Assembly (NCBI RefSeq): GCF_033118175.1
Contig: NC_083714.1
Location: forward strand, 9,176,001-9,240,000
Reading direction: 5' to 3'
Length of the DNA: 64,000 nt
Source of the DNA: Dama dama
Taxonomy: Eukaryota; Chordata; Mammalia; Artiodactyla; Cervidae
The notes beneath the pieces were generated by a model. The model saw only the letters and a list, made by a program, of their open reading frames with translations. It made no database searches and was not told the origin of the DNA. How positions within the stretch are numbered: the first letter of the stretch is position 1; the number at the start of each line of letters is the position of its first letter. Position numbers and translations under genes: made by a program. Of the stretch, positions 24,690 through 35,811 are shown piece after piece.

Positions 24690-25330
24690 TCTAAGCACTG
24701 AACTGCATTAACCTGTTGATGTTTCCTTGCTGATCGTGTGGTTTGTTCCCGTTTTTATTTCGGCGTGCACCCCTGGTCATTTTTTCAGGGTAGGTGTCAT
24801 TTAGAGTGCAGCCGCCTTGTGAATAGTCAGTGTCCATCAGCCCAAGTTTGAAGGATGCTTTTCGCGAAAGCGGCCACAAGGCGGCAGCATTTCTTCGGGG
24901 GGGGTCTCCTCTTGTTACTATGGTAACTGCATCTTAGAGGAATGAGCAACTACCGCTTGTAAATGAGAATAGAATGAGATAGAGGAAGCCCCCCGAAAGC
25001 TTGTGTCTCCTTCCTTCTCGGTTTTATTGTAGTTCAAGCTTCTTGTTTGAGGAAACTGATGTACAGAGTTGCATTTGTTGTGGCTGTCCTGATTCTTGCT
25101 CCCTCACACTGATACACAGAGGCATTTAGCAGTGGTTATATCCTCCGACCTGCTCTCAAAAAGTGTGTAGTACATCACTCTTGCTAAGTCGGTCCCTGTG
25201 GATTATATATTTGACAGGTATTCGTGGGAATCCGTGGATTTCAGCCTTCCAATGTAAGCCTTCCTCTCACCCATTCCGTTTGCTAAGCATCAGGGAGTTC
25301 CCAGCACTGGGTGACCATTTTACCTCGTTC
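24690..25330 (+). repeat. Left arm of a large inverted repeat
   Basis: It aligns as reverse complement with 26,955-27,610. Landmarks are 'gtgtgtagtacatcactctt' (25,163) against its complement at 27,104-27,123, and 'ttgttactatggtaactgca' against 'caattaccatagtaacaag' at 27,336. The spacer is about 1.6 kb and contains related repeat blocks and a BOV-A2. Confidence 0.7.
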
Positions 25331-26954
25331 AGAGCACTCACTGCCAGCAATATTGTCTGTCTCATTTGAAAGCTAAATCCTATGACATAGCTCTAATCTG
25401 TCTTTCTTCAATGACTCTGATTATCATCACAATTATCTGTACCTCTGACAATGACATGTTTTCCTTGTTTCAATACCTGAGTCATATTCCATCGTGAACC
25501 TGTGTCCCATTTTTTGATCCGTTCATCTCTCTGTCCCTGTGTATTTTCGTTACTTTTATCTCTTGGCATTGGGAATGCTCCTGCAGTGCATGCTCTGGGT
25601 TATGTGGTTTTCAAAATCTGTGCATTTCTGAGGTGTCCTTGGAATGGAGAGGCCATGTCATATTCTGACTCTTTTTTTCTATAAAGGCACTTGGACAGTG
25701 ATTCTTATACTGGCTCCTCCCACTGATATCCCTCCACTACTATAAATTGATCCCCCTGCCTAATGTCAGCCTACTGATTCTTGTCTGGACTGTTGTTCAT
25801 GGTGGCCTTTTCCAGTGCTAAGAGTTGATGGCTCATGGCCATCAACTTTGTGTCTCTGATAAGAAGCCCTATGGAGAACTGCTCATGGGCTTCTTGCTTT
25901 TTGAAAGCATTTTGAGCTGTATTTACATTTCGATGTTATCTTCCTGAGAATTTCCCAGTTTTGTTTTTGTTTGTTTGTTTTTATTTACTTTTGGATGTGT
26001 GACTCCTGACATGTTCAAGGGTAGGGGTCATGTGGAGTCCATCAGCCTTGTGAATATCAGATGTCCATCAGCGATAGTTTTCAGGCTGCAGTTACAGAGA
26101 AAAGCCTCCAGGCTGCAAGGTGGAGCGTTCTTGATTCCCTCCGTTTTTAGGTTGGCCTCAGCTGCCTGGAGCTTTGGTCAAGCCTTGTTGTACAGTAGAG
26201 TGGAACGAGGCAGAGGATGCCACCAAACCTTGTGTTTCCTCACACTTGGATTTGATTTTAAGCAAAAGTTTCTATTCTATTTAAGTTGATTTACAAGGAT
26301 GCATTTGTTTGATGTGCACAGATTTTTGTTCCATGGCACTAAGAGTGCTAGATGTATTCAGCTGTGCTTGTTTTCACCTAGATGTTATTAGAATGTGTTT
26401 CGACTGCCCCTCTTGTTGAAGTAGGTTTATGTGGATTCAGTGTTTTATATGTATCTTTGGGAGAAATTAGCTCCAAGCTTCCAGAGAAGGCAATGGCACC
26501 CCACTCCAGTACTCTTGCCTGGAAAATCCCATGGACGGAGGAGCCTGGTAGGCTGCGGTCCATGGGGTCGCTAAGAGTCAGACACGACTGAGCGACTTTA
26601 CTTTCATGTTTCACTTTTCATGCATTGGAGAAGGAAATGGCAACCCACTCCAGTGTTCTCGCCTGGAGAATCCCAGGGACGGGGGAGCCTGGCAGGCTGC
26701 CTCTATGGGGTCGCACAGAGTTGGACTCGACTGAGGTGACTTAGCAGCAGCAGCTCCAAGCTCCAGATATATCCCTTCCATCCACCAGGGTTCTCTGCTA
26801 CCCCTAAGTTTCTTGTCAGGTTGGATATCCATTTAACCTTTGTGTGAGTGCTCACTGCTGTGGATTTTTGTGTCCCACCTCTCCGTTGCATCCCATGATG
26901 TTACTTGATTCGACCCGCCTTCACTCAGTGCGATGATCTTGTAACTTTTCTCTA
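25331..26954. repeat. Patchwork of related low-copy repeats, part 2 (spacer of the inverted pair)
   Basis: About 25,900-26,470 and 26,760-26,940 match 22,260-22,990 in direct orientation, with the BOV-A2 insertion splitting the second copy. No coding region recognised. Confidence 0.6.
26480..26751 (+). mobile_element. BOV-A2 SINE, full length, with target-site duplication
   Basis: Two similar monomers are present (AAGGCAATGGCACCCCACTC and AGGAAATGGCAACCCACTCC), each followed by the GGGGTCGC...GAGTC...GACTGAG segment. It is flanked by an 11-base direct repeat AGCTCCAAGCT at 26,469-26,479 and 26,752-26,762. Placing the SINE between matching halves of the patchwork repeat dates it after that duplication. 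Confidence 0.9.
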
Positions 26955-27610
26955 TCCAAAGTGAAATGGACACCCAGTGCTGGGAACTCCCTGATGCTTA
27001 ACAAAGGGGATGAGTGAGAGGAAGGCTTACATTGGCAGGCTGAAACTCACGGATTCCCACAGATATCTGTCAAATACATAATCCGTAGAGACTCACATAG
27101 CAAGAGTGATGTACTACACACTTTCTGAGAGCAGATCAGAGGAAATAACCAGTGCTGAATGCCTCTGTGTACTGGTGTTATGGAGCAAGAATTGGTACAG
27201 TTACATCAAATGCAACTCTCCACATCAGCTTCGTCAAACAAGAAATATGAACTACAATAAAACCGAGAAGGAAGGAGACCCAAGCTTTCGGGGGCTTCCT
27301 CTAAGTCATTCTACTCTCATTTACAATTGGAAGATGCAATTACCATAGTAACAAGAGAACCCGAAGAAATGCTGCCGCCTTGTGGCCACTTTCGGGAACA
27401 GCAGCCTTAAACCTTGGGCTGATGGACGCTGACTGTTCAGAAGGCGGCTGGTTTCTAAATGACACCTACCCTTACAAAATGGCCAGGGGTGGGACACTGA
27501 AATAAAAACGAGAACAAACCACAAGATTAGGAAGGAAACATCAACAGGTAACTGCAATTCAATGAAGACAGACGCCTCTGGAAATGTGCCTCATTGGCTT
27601 TATTGTCAGT
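26955..27610 (-). repeat. Right arm of the large inverted repeat
   Basis: Reverse complement of 24,690-25,330. See the left arm for landmarks. Both arms carry many substitutions and small indels, so this is not a recently gene-converted perfect palindrome. Confidence 0.7.
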
Positions 27611-27660
27611 GATAGGAAAAGTAAACTGCAATGGGATATCACTCCTGAGAAAACAAAAAG

Positions 27661-29960
27661 GCTGCTATTAATATCTTCTGCTTCTGTTAGGTCCATACCA
27701 TTTTTGTCCTTTACTGTGCCCATCTTTGCATGAAATATTCCCTTGGTATCTCTAATTTTCTTGAAGAGCTCTCTAGTCTTTCCCATTGTATTGTTTTCCT
27801 CTATTTCTTTGCATTGATCACTGAGGAAGTCTTTCTTATCTCTCCTTCTTATTCGGTGAAACTGTGTATTCAAATGTGTATATCTTTCATTTTCTCCTTT
27901 GCCTCTGCCTTCTCTTCATTTCACAGCTATTTGTAAGGCCTCCTCAGACAACCATTTTGCCTTTTGCATTTCTTTTTCTTGGGGATGATCTTGATCCCTG
28001 CCTCCTGTACAATGTCATGAGCCTCTGTCCATAGGTGTTCAGGCTATCTGTCTATCAGATCTAATTCCTTGAATCTATTTCTCACTTCCACTGTATAACT
28101 GTAAGGGATTTGATTTAGATCATACCTGAATGGTCTAGTGGTTTTCCCTACTTTCTTCAATTTAAGTCTGAATTTGGCAACAAGGAGTTCATGATCTGAG
28201 TCACAGTCAGCTCCCAGTCTTCTTTTTGCTGACTGTATAGAGCTTCTCCATCTTTGGCTGCAAAGAATAGAATCAATCTGATTTCAGTATTGACCATCTG
28301 GTGATGTCCACGTGTAGAGTCTTCTCTTGTGTTGTTGGAAAAGTGTTTGCTATGACCAGAGTTTTCTCTTGGCAAAACTATGATAGCCTTTGCCCTGCTT
28401 CATTGTGTTCTCCAAGGTCAAATTTGCCTGTTACTCTAGGTATTTCTTGACTTCCTACTTTTGCATTCCCATCCCCTATGATGAAAAGGACATCTTTTTG
28501 GGGTGTTAGTTTTAGAAGGTCTTGTAGGTTTTCATAAAACCGTTCAGCTTCAGCTTCTTCAGCATTACTGTTTGGGGCGTAGACTTGAACTACTGTGATA
28601 TTGAATGGTTTGCCTTGGGAAGAACAGAGATCTTTTTGTTGTTTTTGAGATTGCATCCAAGTACTGCATTTCAGACTCTTTGCTGACTATGATGGCTTCT
28701 CCATTTCTTCTAAGGGATTCTTACCCACAGTAGTAGATACAATGTTTATCTGAGTAAAATTCAGTCATTACAGTCCGTTTTAGTTCCCTGATTCCTAGAA
28801 TGTCGATGTTCACTCTCGCCACTTTGACCACTTCCAATTTTCCTTAATTATGGACTTAACATCCCAGAGTCCTATGCAATTATTGCTCTTTACAGTATTG
28901 GATTTACTTCCATCACCAGTCAAATCCACAACTGGGCATTGTTTTCGCTTTGGCTGCATCTCTTCATTCTTTCTGGAGTTAGTTCTCCACTGATCCCCAG
29001 TAGCATACAGGACACCTACCGACCTGGGGAGTTCATCTTTCAGTGTCCTATCTTTTGGCCTTTTCATACTGTTCATGGGGTTCTCAAGGCAAGAATACTG
29101 AAGTGGTTTGCCATTCCCTTCTCCAGTGGACCATGTTTTGTCAGAACTCTCCACCATGACCCGTCCGTCTTGGGTGGCCCTCTATGGCATGGATCATAGT
29201 TTCATTGAGTTAGACAAGGCTGTGGTCCATGTCATCAGATTAGTTAGTTTTCTGTGACTGTGGTTTTCAGTCTGTCTGTCCTCTGATGGAGAAGGATAGG
29301 AGGCTTATGGAAGCTTCCTGATGGGAGAGACTGATTGAGGGAGAAACTGGGTCTTGTTCTGATGGGCGGGGCCATGCTCAGTAAATCTTTAATCCACTTT
29401 TCTGTTGATGGGTGAGGCTGTGTTCCCTCCCTGTTATTGGACCTGAGGCCAAACTGTGGTGGAGGTAATAACGGGGACTCCTTCAAAAGTCCTATGCATG
29501 CACTGCTACACTCAGTGCCCCCAACCCTGCAGCAGGCCACTACCGACACACACCTCCATGGAAGATGCCTGGACACTCATGGGCAAGTCTGGGTCAGACT
29601 CTGGGGGGGTAACTGTTCCTTTCTCCTGGGCCCTGGTGCACACAAGGTTCTGTTTGTGCCCTCCAAGCGTCTGTTTCCCAGTCCTGTGTAAGTTTTGGCT
29701 GCCGTATGGTGGGGATAATGGTGACCTCCTCCAAGAGGGCTTATGCCATACCCAGGTCCGCTGCACCCAGAGCCCCTGCCTCACAGCTGTCCCCTGCTGA
29801 CCCATTCCTCCACAAGAGACACTCAACTGTGGGGTCTCTGGGTCCTGGTGCACACAAGGTTTGTTTGAGCCCTCTGAGAGTCTCTGGTGGGTGTGGAGTT
29901 TGAGTCTCAATATGATTTTGCCCCTCCTACCATCTGGCTGGGGCTTCTCTGCCATTGGAC
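27661..29960 (-). mobile_element. BovB LINE, 5' half with 5' UTR, antisense
   Basis: On the minus strand the 5' UTR (29,960 to about 29,150) is followed by the endonuclease part (FNITVVQVYAPNSNAEEAEA near 28,580) and the linker (NTQFHRIRRRDKKDFLSDQC near 27,850). It ends before the RT. Loss of the 3' half is unusual for a LINE copy, which normally lacks the 5' part, so a later deletion or rearrangement is likely. The frame is broken. Confidence 0.85.
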
Positions 29961-30059
29961 GTGGGTTATTCAGGAATATTCAGCACTGATTTGTTTAGGA
30001 TTGATTGGTTTGATCTCCCTGCAGCCCAAGGGACTCTCCAGAGTAAATGTGGGTATGAA

Positions 30060-30720
30060 TAAATATTTACTGGCCTTGTTGTTGTAGCTGTGCAGCATCT
30101 TGAATCCTTTTAACCATACATAGAGGTATTCATCTGTGGTTATTCTCACATGTGTATTAAGAAAACATATACATTATGTAGTACACCACTCAGCATAGAA
30201 CATACATTTTGAGGCTCTATTAGGGTTTTATATGTATATGTCAGTCAGTTCAGTTCAGTCGCTTAGTTTTGTCTGACTCTTTAAAGACTCCAGGGACTTC
30301 AGCATGCCAGGCTTCCCTGTCCATCACCAACTCCTGGAGCCTGCTCAAACTCATGTCCATCGAGTCGGTGATGCCATCCAACCATCTCATCCTCTGTCAT
30401 CCCCTTCTCCTCCCACCATCAATTTACTCCAGCATCAGGGACTTTTCCAATGAGTCAGTTCTATCACATCAGGTGGACAAAGCATTGGAGTTTCAGCTTC
30501 AACATCGGTCCTTATGAGTATTCAGACTGATTTCCTTTAGGATTGACTGGTTTGATCTCCTTGCAGTCCAAGGACTCTCAAGAGTGTATGTGGACGTGAA
30601 TAAATATTTATTGTGCTTATGCCACTCTCTCATGGAGAAATAGAAGAATGCTTATGAATGTAAATTATAAAATTCAGATGTAGTCTTTACATGTTGAAAA
30701 AGATACAGTATAACTTTATT
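30060..30720. repeat. Segmental duplication, copy 1 (pairs with 34,530-35,130)
   Basis: Both copies contain, in order, 'agaggtattcatctgtggtt'-type text, 'gtacaccact', an antisense BovB/BovA 3' tail (30,240-30,560 here), 'tatgaataaatatttattgt' and 'tggagaaatagaagaatgct'. The insertion of the antisense tail is shared, so it predates the duplication. Confidence 0.75.
30240..30560 (-). mobile_element. BovB 3'-end fragment, antisense
   Basis: Starts with the complement of the CTGAACTGA tail (TCAGTTCAGTTCAGTCGC) and continues with GATGCCATCCAACCATCTCA and TTTCAGCTTCAACATC. It covers only the last few hundred bases of BovB. Confidence 0.85.
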
Positions 30721-30959
30721 AAAATTAATACATACTCGTAACAGAGAATTTAAAGTTGCCAGAAAAATACAAAGAGAGAAAAAAATCACCCATGATCTCA
30801 CCTGACCATTGGCTCAGAATTCTGAGTTCCTGGGATTCAGAGATAAAAAAGAAAAGATGAGGGTTTGCTAGTTCTTTTAGTATAACCTCATCTTTTCTGC
30901 TATTTGAATGCTAACATGCAACTTGGTTCTGATAGGTGATTCTTGCTTGCTTTGTTTAC

Positions 30960-31560
30960 TTATTTTTAATCCCATGTTTTCACAAATACCTAGTAATTTG
31001 ACTCCCTGTTTAGAAACTGTTTGCTTCAAGGTTTTTGTTATTGTTGTTTTCCATTTTTCCTATGATTGAAAAATCTTGCAAGTCTTGACTATGTAGATAA
31101 TGCTGCAATGAACATTGGGGTGCATGTATCTTTTGCAATTAAGGTTTTCTCCAGGAAAACACCCAGGAGTAGGTCATATGGTGATCATATTTTTGGTTTT
31201 TTAAGGAGATGCCCTACCGTTCACCATAGTGGCTGTTCCATTTTATCTGTCCACTGACAGTACAAGTGGGTTCCCTTTTCTCCACACCCTCTCCAGGAAT
31301 TATTGTTTGTAGAATTTTTGATGATGGCTATTCTGACTGGTGTGAAATAATACCTCATTATAGTTTTGATTTGCATTTCTCTAATAATTAATGATGTTGA
31401 GCTTCTTGGGTTTTTTCATCATCTGTATGTTTTCCTTGGAGAAATGTCATTTAGAGTTGTCTCTTTTTAATTTGAGCTTTTTTTTTTTAATATTGGGCTA
31501 CATGGGCTGTTTGAATGTTTTGGTGAATAACGCCTTGATAACCAATGAAAACTGTCTGTG
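30960..31560 (-). mobile_element. L1 ORF2 end, antisense (5'-inverted part)
   Basis: Antisense ORF2 end (AATGAACATTGGGGTGCATG; CATTTCTCTAATAATTAATG) up to 'ttgataaccaatga', the same breakpoint text as the L1 at 12,565. The adjacent 31,565-31,705 is a sense L1 3' UTR, giving a twin-primed look. Confidence 0.75.
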
Positions 31561-31705
31561 TAGCACAGGTAACTGTCCTCAATGCTCTGTGGTGACCTAA
31601 ATGATAAGGAAATTCAAAAAAGCATACACACACACACACAGCTATTTACTTTGCTGCACAGCAGGGAGTAACACAACATTGTAAAGCATCTACATGTGTA
31701 CATAC
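31561..31705 (+). mobile_element. L1 3' UTR fragment, sense
   Basis: Contains the sense 3' UTR theme TTTGCTGCACAGCAGGGAGT and AACACAACATTGTAAAGC, with a short (AC)n run at about 31,626-31,640 inside. Confidence 0.7.
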
Positions 31706-31934
31706 TGTAGGCTCCAAAAATAGAAAGATCTAGAGGAGGCAAAACTAATCTATACTGACAGAACTGAGAACAGGAGTTGCAGGGCAGTGTGAACAGTGGG
31801 TTAAGGGCAGTGTCCAACCTCTCATCCTCAATTTGGAGGAAAAATTTGGTATCATTCAATGCTTTCATTGAACTTCTGGCAATTGGCATTGTGAGAAATC
31901 ATATTTCATTATGGTTTTGGTTTGCATTTCTGAA
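31706..31934. other. No feature recognised
   Basis: Short unassigned stretch between the L1 3' UTR and the LTR. It may include further L1-like text at its right end (GTTTTGGTTTGCATTTCT). Confidence 0.4.
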
Positions 31935-32730
31935 AGGTTGTCGCTGAACGATAAGACGCCAGGATTCTTGGCCTCCAGAGGAGACGAATTCAATCTGGGG
32001 CCAGAGACGAGGCTGGATCACTCAGAGCTTTTGTGTAATAAAGTTTTATTAAAGTATATAGGAGATAGAGAAAGCTTCTGACATAGGCATCAGAAGGGGG
32101 CAGAAAGAGTAACCCCTGCTAGTCTTCGGCTGGATGTTATATAGTCACTAGCAGTCTGTTAATGAAAGAAAGGCATGTCTTAAAACTCAGAATGGCACCA
32201 GGCCCCTCATCCATAAATTGCATTTTGTGATAATCCTGGCACCAGATGATTCATCCCAGGCCATAAAACGATTGAGTTGAATCTTGTAGAAGGGCAGATT
32301 ACCATACAAATAGTTTCATTTACATAGATTAGGAGAACAATATCTGAGTGTAACATAGTGGTTTGTCAAGTAGGTTCTGAGTCATGTGGCGGAACTTGAA
32401 GACAGAGTCTGGGGTACATTAACATTGCTTAAGACAAACATTTCCATAAGAAAAAAATGTATTGGTTAACTCAAGGTTTGAGAATAGTTAGCTTCAGGTG
32501 AAACCAGGTGTCATGGCAACACAGCATTTTAAGAGAAACCTCCTTTTAAATTTGTATAGAGAAGGGAAAAACATATCACCAGTTTGTTTCCTCCTGCTGC
32601 TTAAGAGAGATAAAAATGTCTGGCACTTGCAGCCTACTTCCTCCATTTGGAGACCCCTGGCCTTCTTGCCTGTTACCCTCTCATTTCTCTTATTACCAAT
32701 TAGGTTCAACATTGCCTCCTGTTTTTGATA
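31935..32730 (-). mobile_element. Solo ERV LTR, antisense
   Basis: On the minus strand the order is U3 (from about 32,730), a TATATAA-like box near 32,140, then AATAAA near 32,045 (two overlapping candidates), then an R-U5-like end at about 31,935. No gag, pol or env sequence lies on either side, so it is a solo LTR or remnant. A second, shorter copy of the same family is at 47,838-48,262. I assign it to a ruminant ERV family from general similarity only. Confidence 0.7.
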
Positions 32731-33954
32731 ATTTTTCTTATTTTTCTTCTGAGTAATTTATATTTCTTTCTTCCCTTTGTTTACTTCATTTTTGTTTTCT
32801 ATTGGGTTTTTCATCTTCTTTTCTCATTTTAACTTTTTTACTCTGCATAAATTAAGTAAATCACCCTTTGTCAGCTATCTGCCAAATATTTCCCAATTGT
32901 CATTTTATAATTCCTTGTTTATTGTTTATTTACCCATGCAGAAACTTTTCTACAAAGTGCAAAATTTCCCTTTTTAGCTACTGGACAAAGACCACTTACA
33001 CTAAACAATTTATATAACTGAGAAAAACTCCAGGGAGATAGAAAGTGTAGGTTGAATGCTTGCGGGGAGGGGTGGCAGCTCTCTCTGAGTTCACCTGTGT
33101 GCCTTTCCACATGTACTTTTCAATAAATTATTTACCCTGAAATATAAATATATATATATGTATAAAGAAGAAAAAATGAAGTGGAAGCGGGTTGCGCTTT
33201 GAAGGGCCAAGATGAAGCCAGGATGGATGTGGCTGCACCTGGGACTCCAAACGGAGGAGTCAGCCATAGGTTGGGTCAGCCCTGTGAAGCCAGCGGGGAC
33301 ACGTCTCTAGAGCTGTGACTGGAGGACTCTGGGAGCCCCAGCAGGTGCTCAGAGCCAAGATCACCAGGAGGGGAGCACAAACAGGGCGATGATGCTGCAC
33401 AGTAGGCCTGTCTCCCCTGGGCCACAGGGAAGGTGATGCTGCTTTTACTATGGAAAATGTGGTCTGTGGATATTGGGAAAAGAACTTGGTCCATGCACAG
33501 AGTGTGAAAAAGTAAGGAAGAACCATGACTACTTTCGCCACAGTGCATATTCTAGCCCATTTCTCCCCATCATGTTTCAGCTCATATTTGTAAAGTTGGA
33601 ATTAGACTTCATGTGCATTTTGGTTTGCTCTGTACATTCCCAAAGATTTTATTATAAAAATTTCCAAACATTCAACAAAGTGGAAATTTTTTTCTTGCTA
33701 ATACACAAAGACATCCCACCTTGATTCTACTGTAACCATTTCCCGTACTTCCTTTGTCACGCATCTATCCATTTTTCCATCCCTATATCCATCCATTAAT
33801 CGATCTCACTCCTTGGTGCATTTTGTGAGAGATTGCAGACATCAGTATGTGTCTCTGTATTTCAGCAAGCCTACCATTAAGTAGTGAGCTGTATTTGTTT
33901 ACAGCAGTTTTCTTTGAAATATAAGCTTTACATACAGTGAAATATACCAATCTT
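32731..33954. other. No gene recognised
   Basis: T-rich to about 33,000, then mixed. A stretch at about 33,790-33,950 resembles, inverted, 14,590-14,750 and so is repeat-derived. The GC-richer part at 33,180-33,470 shows open frames on the minus strand but no domain or splice pattern that I recognise. Confidence 0.45.
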
Positions 33955-34525
33955 TCTTCCCCAGTCATGTTCTTTTTTAGTTGAAGATTAGCTGATTTAC
34001 AATGTTGTGTTACTTTCTGCTTTACAGCCAAGTGATTCAGTTATACACATAAATGTGCAATATGCATTCTGTGGGTGTGTGTGTATATATACAGATTCAT
34101 TTATTTAATCCTTACACTGTGCTGCGTGTGGATTTAGTTCACTGACCAGAGATTGAACCTGTATCCCCTCAAATGGAGGTATGGAGTCTTAACCACTGGA
34201 CTGCCAGGAAAGTCCCATATATATTCTTTTCCATTATGATTTATCATAGGATACTGAATATAGTTCTCTTTGCTCTACAGTAGGAACTTGTCCATCCATT
34301 CCGTGTACTCCAGTATATAGCTCTTAGCCCCAGCCTCTTACTCCATCCCGCCCCCAATTCTCTCTGCCTTAGAAGCCACAAGTCTGTTCTCTATGTCCAT
34401 GAGTGTGTTTGTTTCATACATATGTTCATTTGTGTCATATCTTCGATTCCACATTTAAGTGATATTTTGTGTTTGTCTTTGTCTGACTCACTTCACTTAG
34501 TATGATCATCCATCGGTCCATCCAT
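33955..34525 (-). mobile_element. L1 3' UTR, antisense, interrupted by a tRNA-derived SINE
   Basis: The left part reads TTAGCTGATTTACAATGTTG. The right part reads GATACTGAATATAGTTCTCT and GATATTTTGTGTTTGTC. The SINE at 34,095-34,225 sits between them. Confidence 0.75.
34095..34225 (-). mobile_element. tRNA-derived ruminant SINE (CHR-like), antisense
   Basis: Shows the complement of a tRNA B-box region (AGAGATTGAACCTGTATCCC) and the tail segment TTAACCACTGGACTGCCAGG. It is nested in the L1. Confidence 0.7.
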
Positions 34526-34529
34526 GTTG

Positions 34530-35130
34530 CCTCAAATGGCCTTACTGTTGTAGCTGTATAGTTTCTTGCATCCTTTTTAAGCATACATAGAAGTATTCAT
34601 CTGTGGTTATTTTGATGAATATATTATGAAAACGTGTTTAGTACACCACTCTTGGGATAATATGTCCATTTTGAGGTTGTATTAGGGTTTTATATGAATG
34701 TATATGTCAGTCAGTTCAGTTCAGTCCTTCAGTCATGTCTGACTCTGCAACCCCATGGACTGTAACACGCCAGGCCTCCCTGTCCATCACCAACTCCCCG
34801 AGTCTACTCAAACTTAGGTTCATCGAGTGGGAGATGCCATCCAACCATCTAATCCTCTGTCATCCCCTTCTCCTCCCACCTTCAATCTTTTCCAGCATTA
34901 GGAACTTTCCAATGAGTCAGTTCTTCACATCAGGTGGTGGAAGTATTGGAGTTTCAGCTTCAACATCACTCCTTAGGAATATTCAGGCTAATTACCTTTA
35001 GGATTGACTGGTTTGATCTCCTTTCAATCCAAGCACTCTCAACAGTTTATGTGGGTATGAATAAAAATTTATTGTGCTTATGCTCCCCTCAAGTGGAGAA
35101 ATATAAGAATGCTTATTTAAAAAATCCAGG
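34530..35130. repeat. Segmental duplication, copy 2 (pairs with 30,060-30,720)
   Basis: Same order of blocks as copy 1, including an antisense BovB 3' tail at about 34,705-35,030. It ends within 'tataagaatgcttatttaaa', where the inverted promoter module begins. Confidence 0.75.
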
Positions 35131-35560
35131 TGAATTCTGCAGATCTCACCTGCCATCTTCATCTCTCTGACTCCACGGTGATGTGTCACATGGCAGGGGT
35201 AGTGTGTCTCCTCCAAAACTGCATTCCCAGACACACTATTCAGGCTTTAATTCTGCTCTCTCTCACCTTTCACCATTATCTAGTTTTTAATATCTTGCCT
35301 AAAACCCTTCCCTGATAATTAGGCTGTATTTACGTGTCTGTGGAAATGAGGATCATTCCACTTCCCTCCTACATTGTGATCTTAAAGCACCTTGAAGACC
35401 ATTTAAATCGGGGGCACCTACCAGATATCTTCCATCCCACGTCCCTTTCTCAGTGTTCTTGTAGCTCTCCTCAGTGTTCTAGTTTCGAGTCTGAAACCCA
35501 TGTCTTCAGGTTGGGAGAATGCACTAAATACACTTGCCCTTGCTCCACTTGGAGCTGTCT
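35131..35560 (-). repeat. Promoter-module fragment of the two-exon gene, inverted
   Basis: Reverse complement of the first part of the module: 'gaggatcattccacttccct', 'cacttgcccttgctcc' and so on correspond to 35,812-36,200 read backwards. It ends at the palindrome-like GCTCCACTTGGAGC at 35,547-35,560, which is the left edge of the module. Confidence 0.7.
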
Positions 35561-35811
35561 TTTGCAGGCTTATATGGGGCATTTTAGATGCCTCTTTTAT
35601 CCCATCAAACCATCTAAATTTCTACCCATCCTCCTCTAGAGGTGTCAGGAGGGGGCTTTGTGATGTCAAGGATCACCCAGTGCCACCATTGACTGGGGAA
35701 GTCACTTGCTGACCTCATAAATCATAAGGGTGTGGCCCCTGGAGAAGTGGATATATAGGAGTGCTCAGGGGCTCTGGAGCAGACCACGGAGAGTCTTCAA
35801 AATGACTAAAG
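35561..35811 (+). promoter_or_regulatory. Promoter module 3: core promoter and first codons only
   Basis: Keeps TGACCTCA at 35,710-35,717, a TATA box at about 35,750-35,757 and a start codon at 35,802 (ATGACTAAAG). After that the sequence switches directly into the start of the next module, so exon 1 is lost after three codons. The proximal ATTGG is changed to ATTGA. Confidence 0.7.

Noticed and set aside
31935..32730. Possible complete endogenous retrovirus
   Set aside because: Only an LTR is seen; no internal coding regions or second LTR lie nearby in a matching arrangement.
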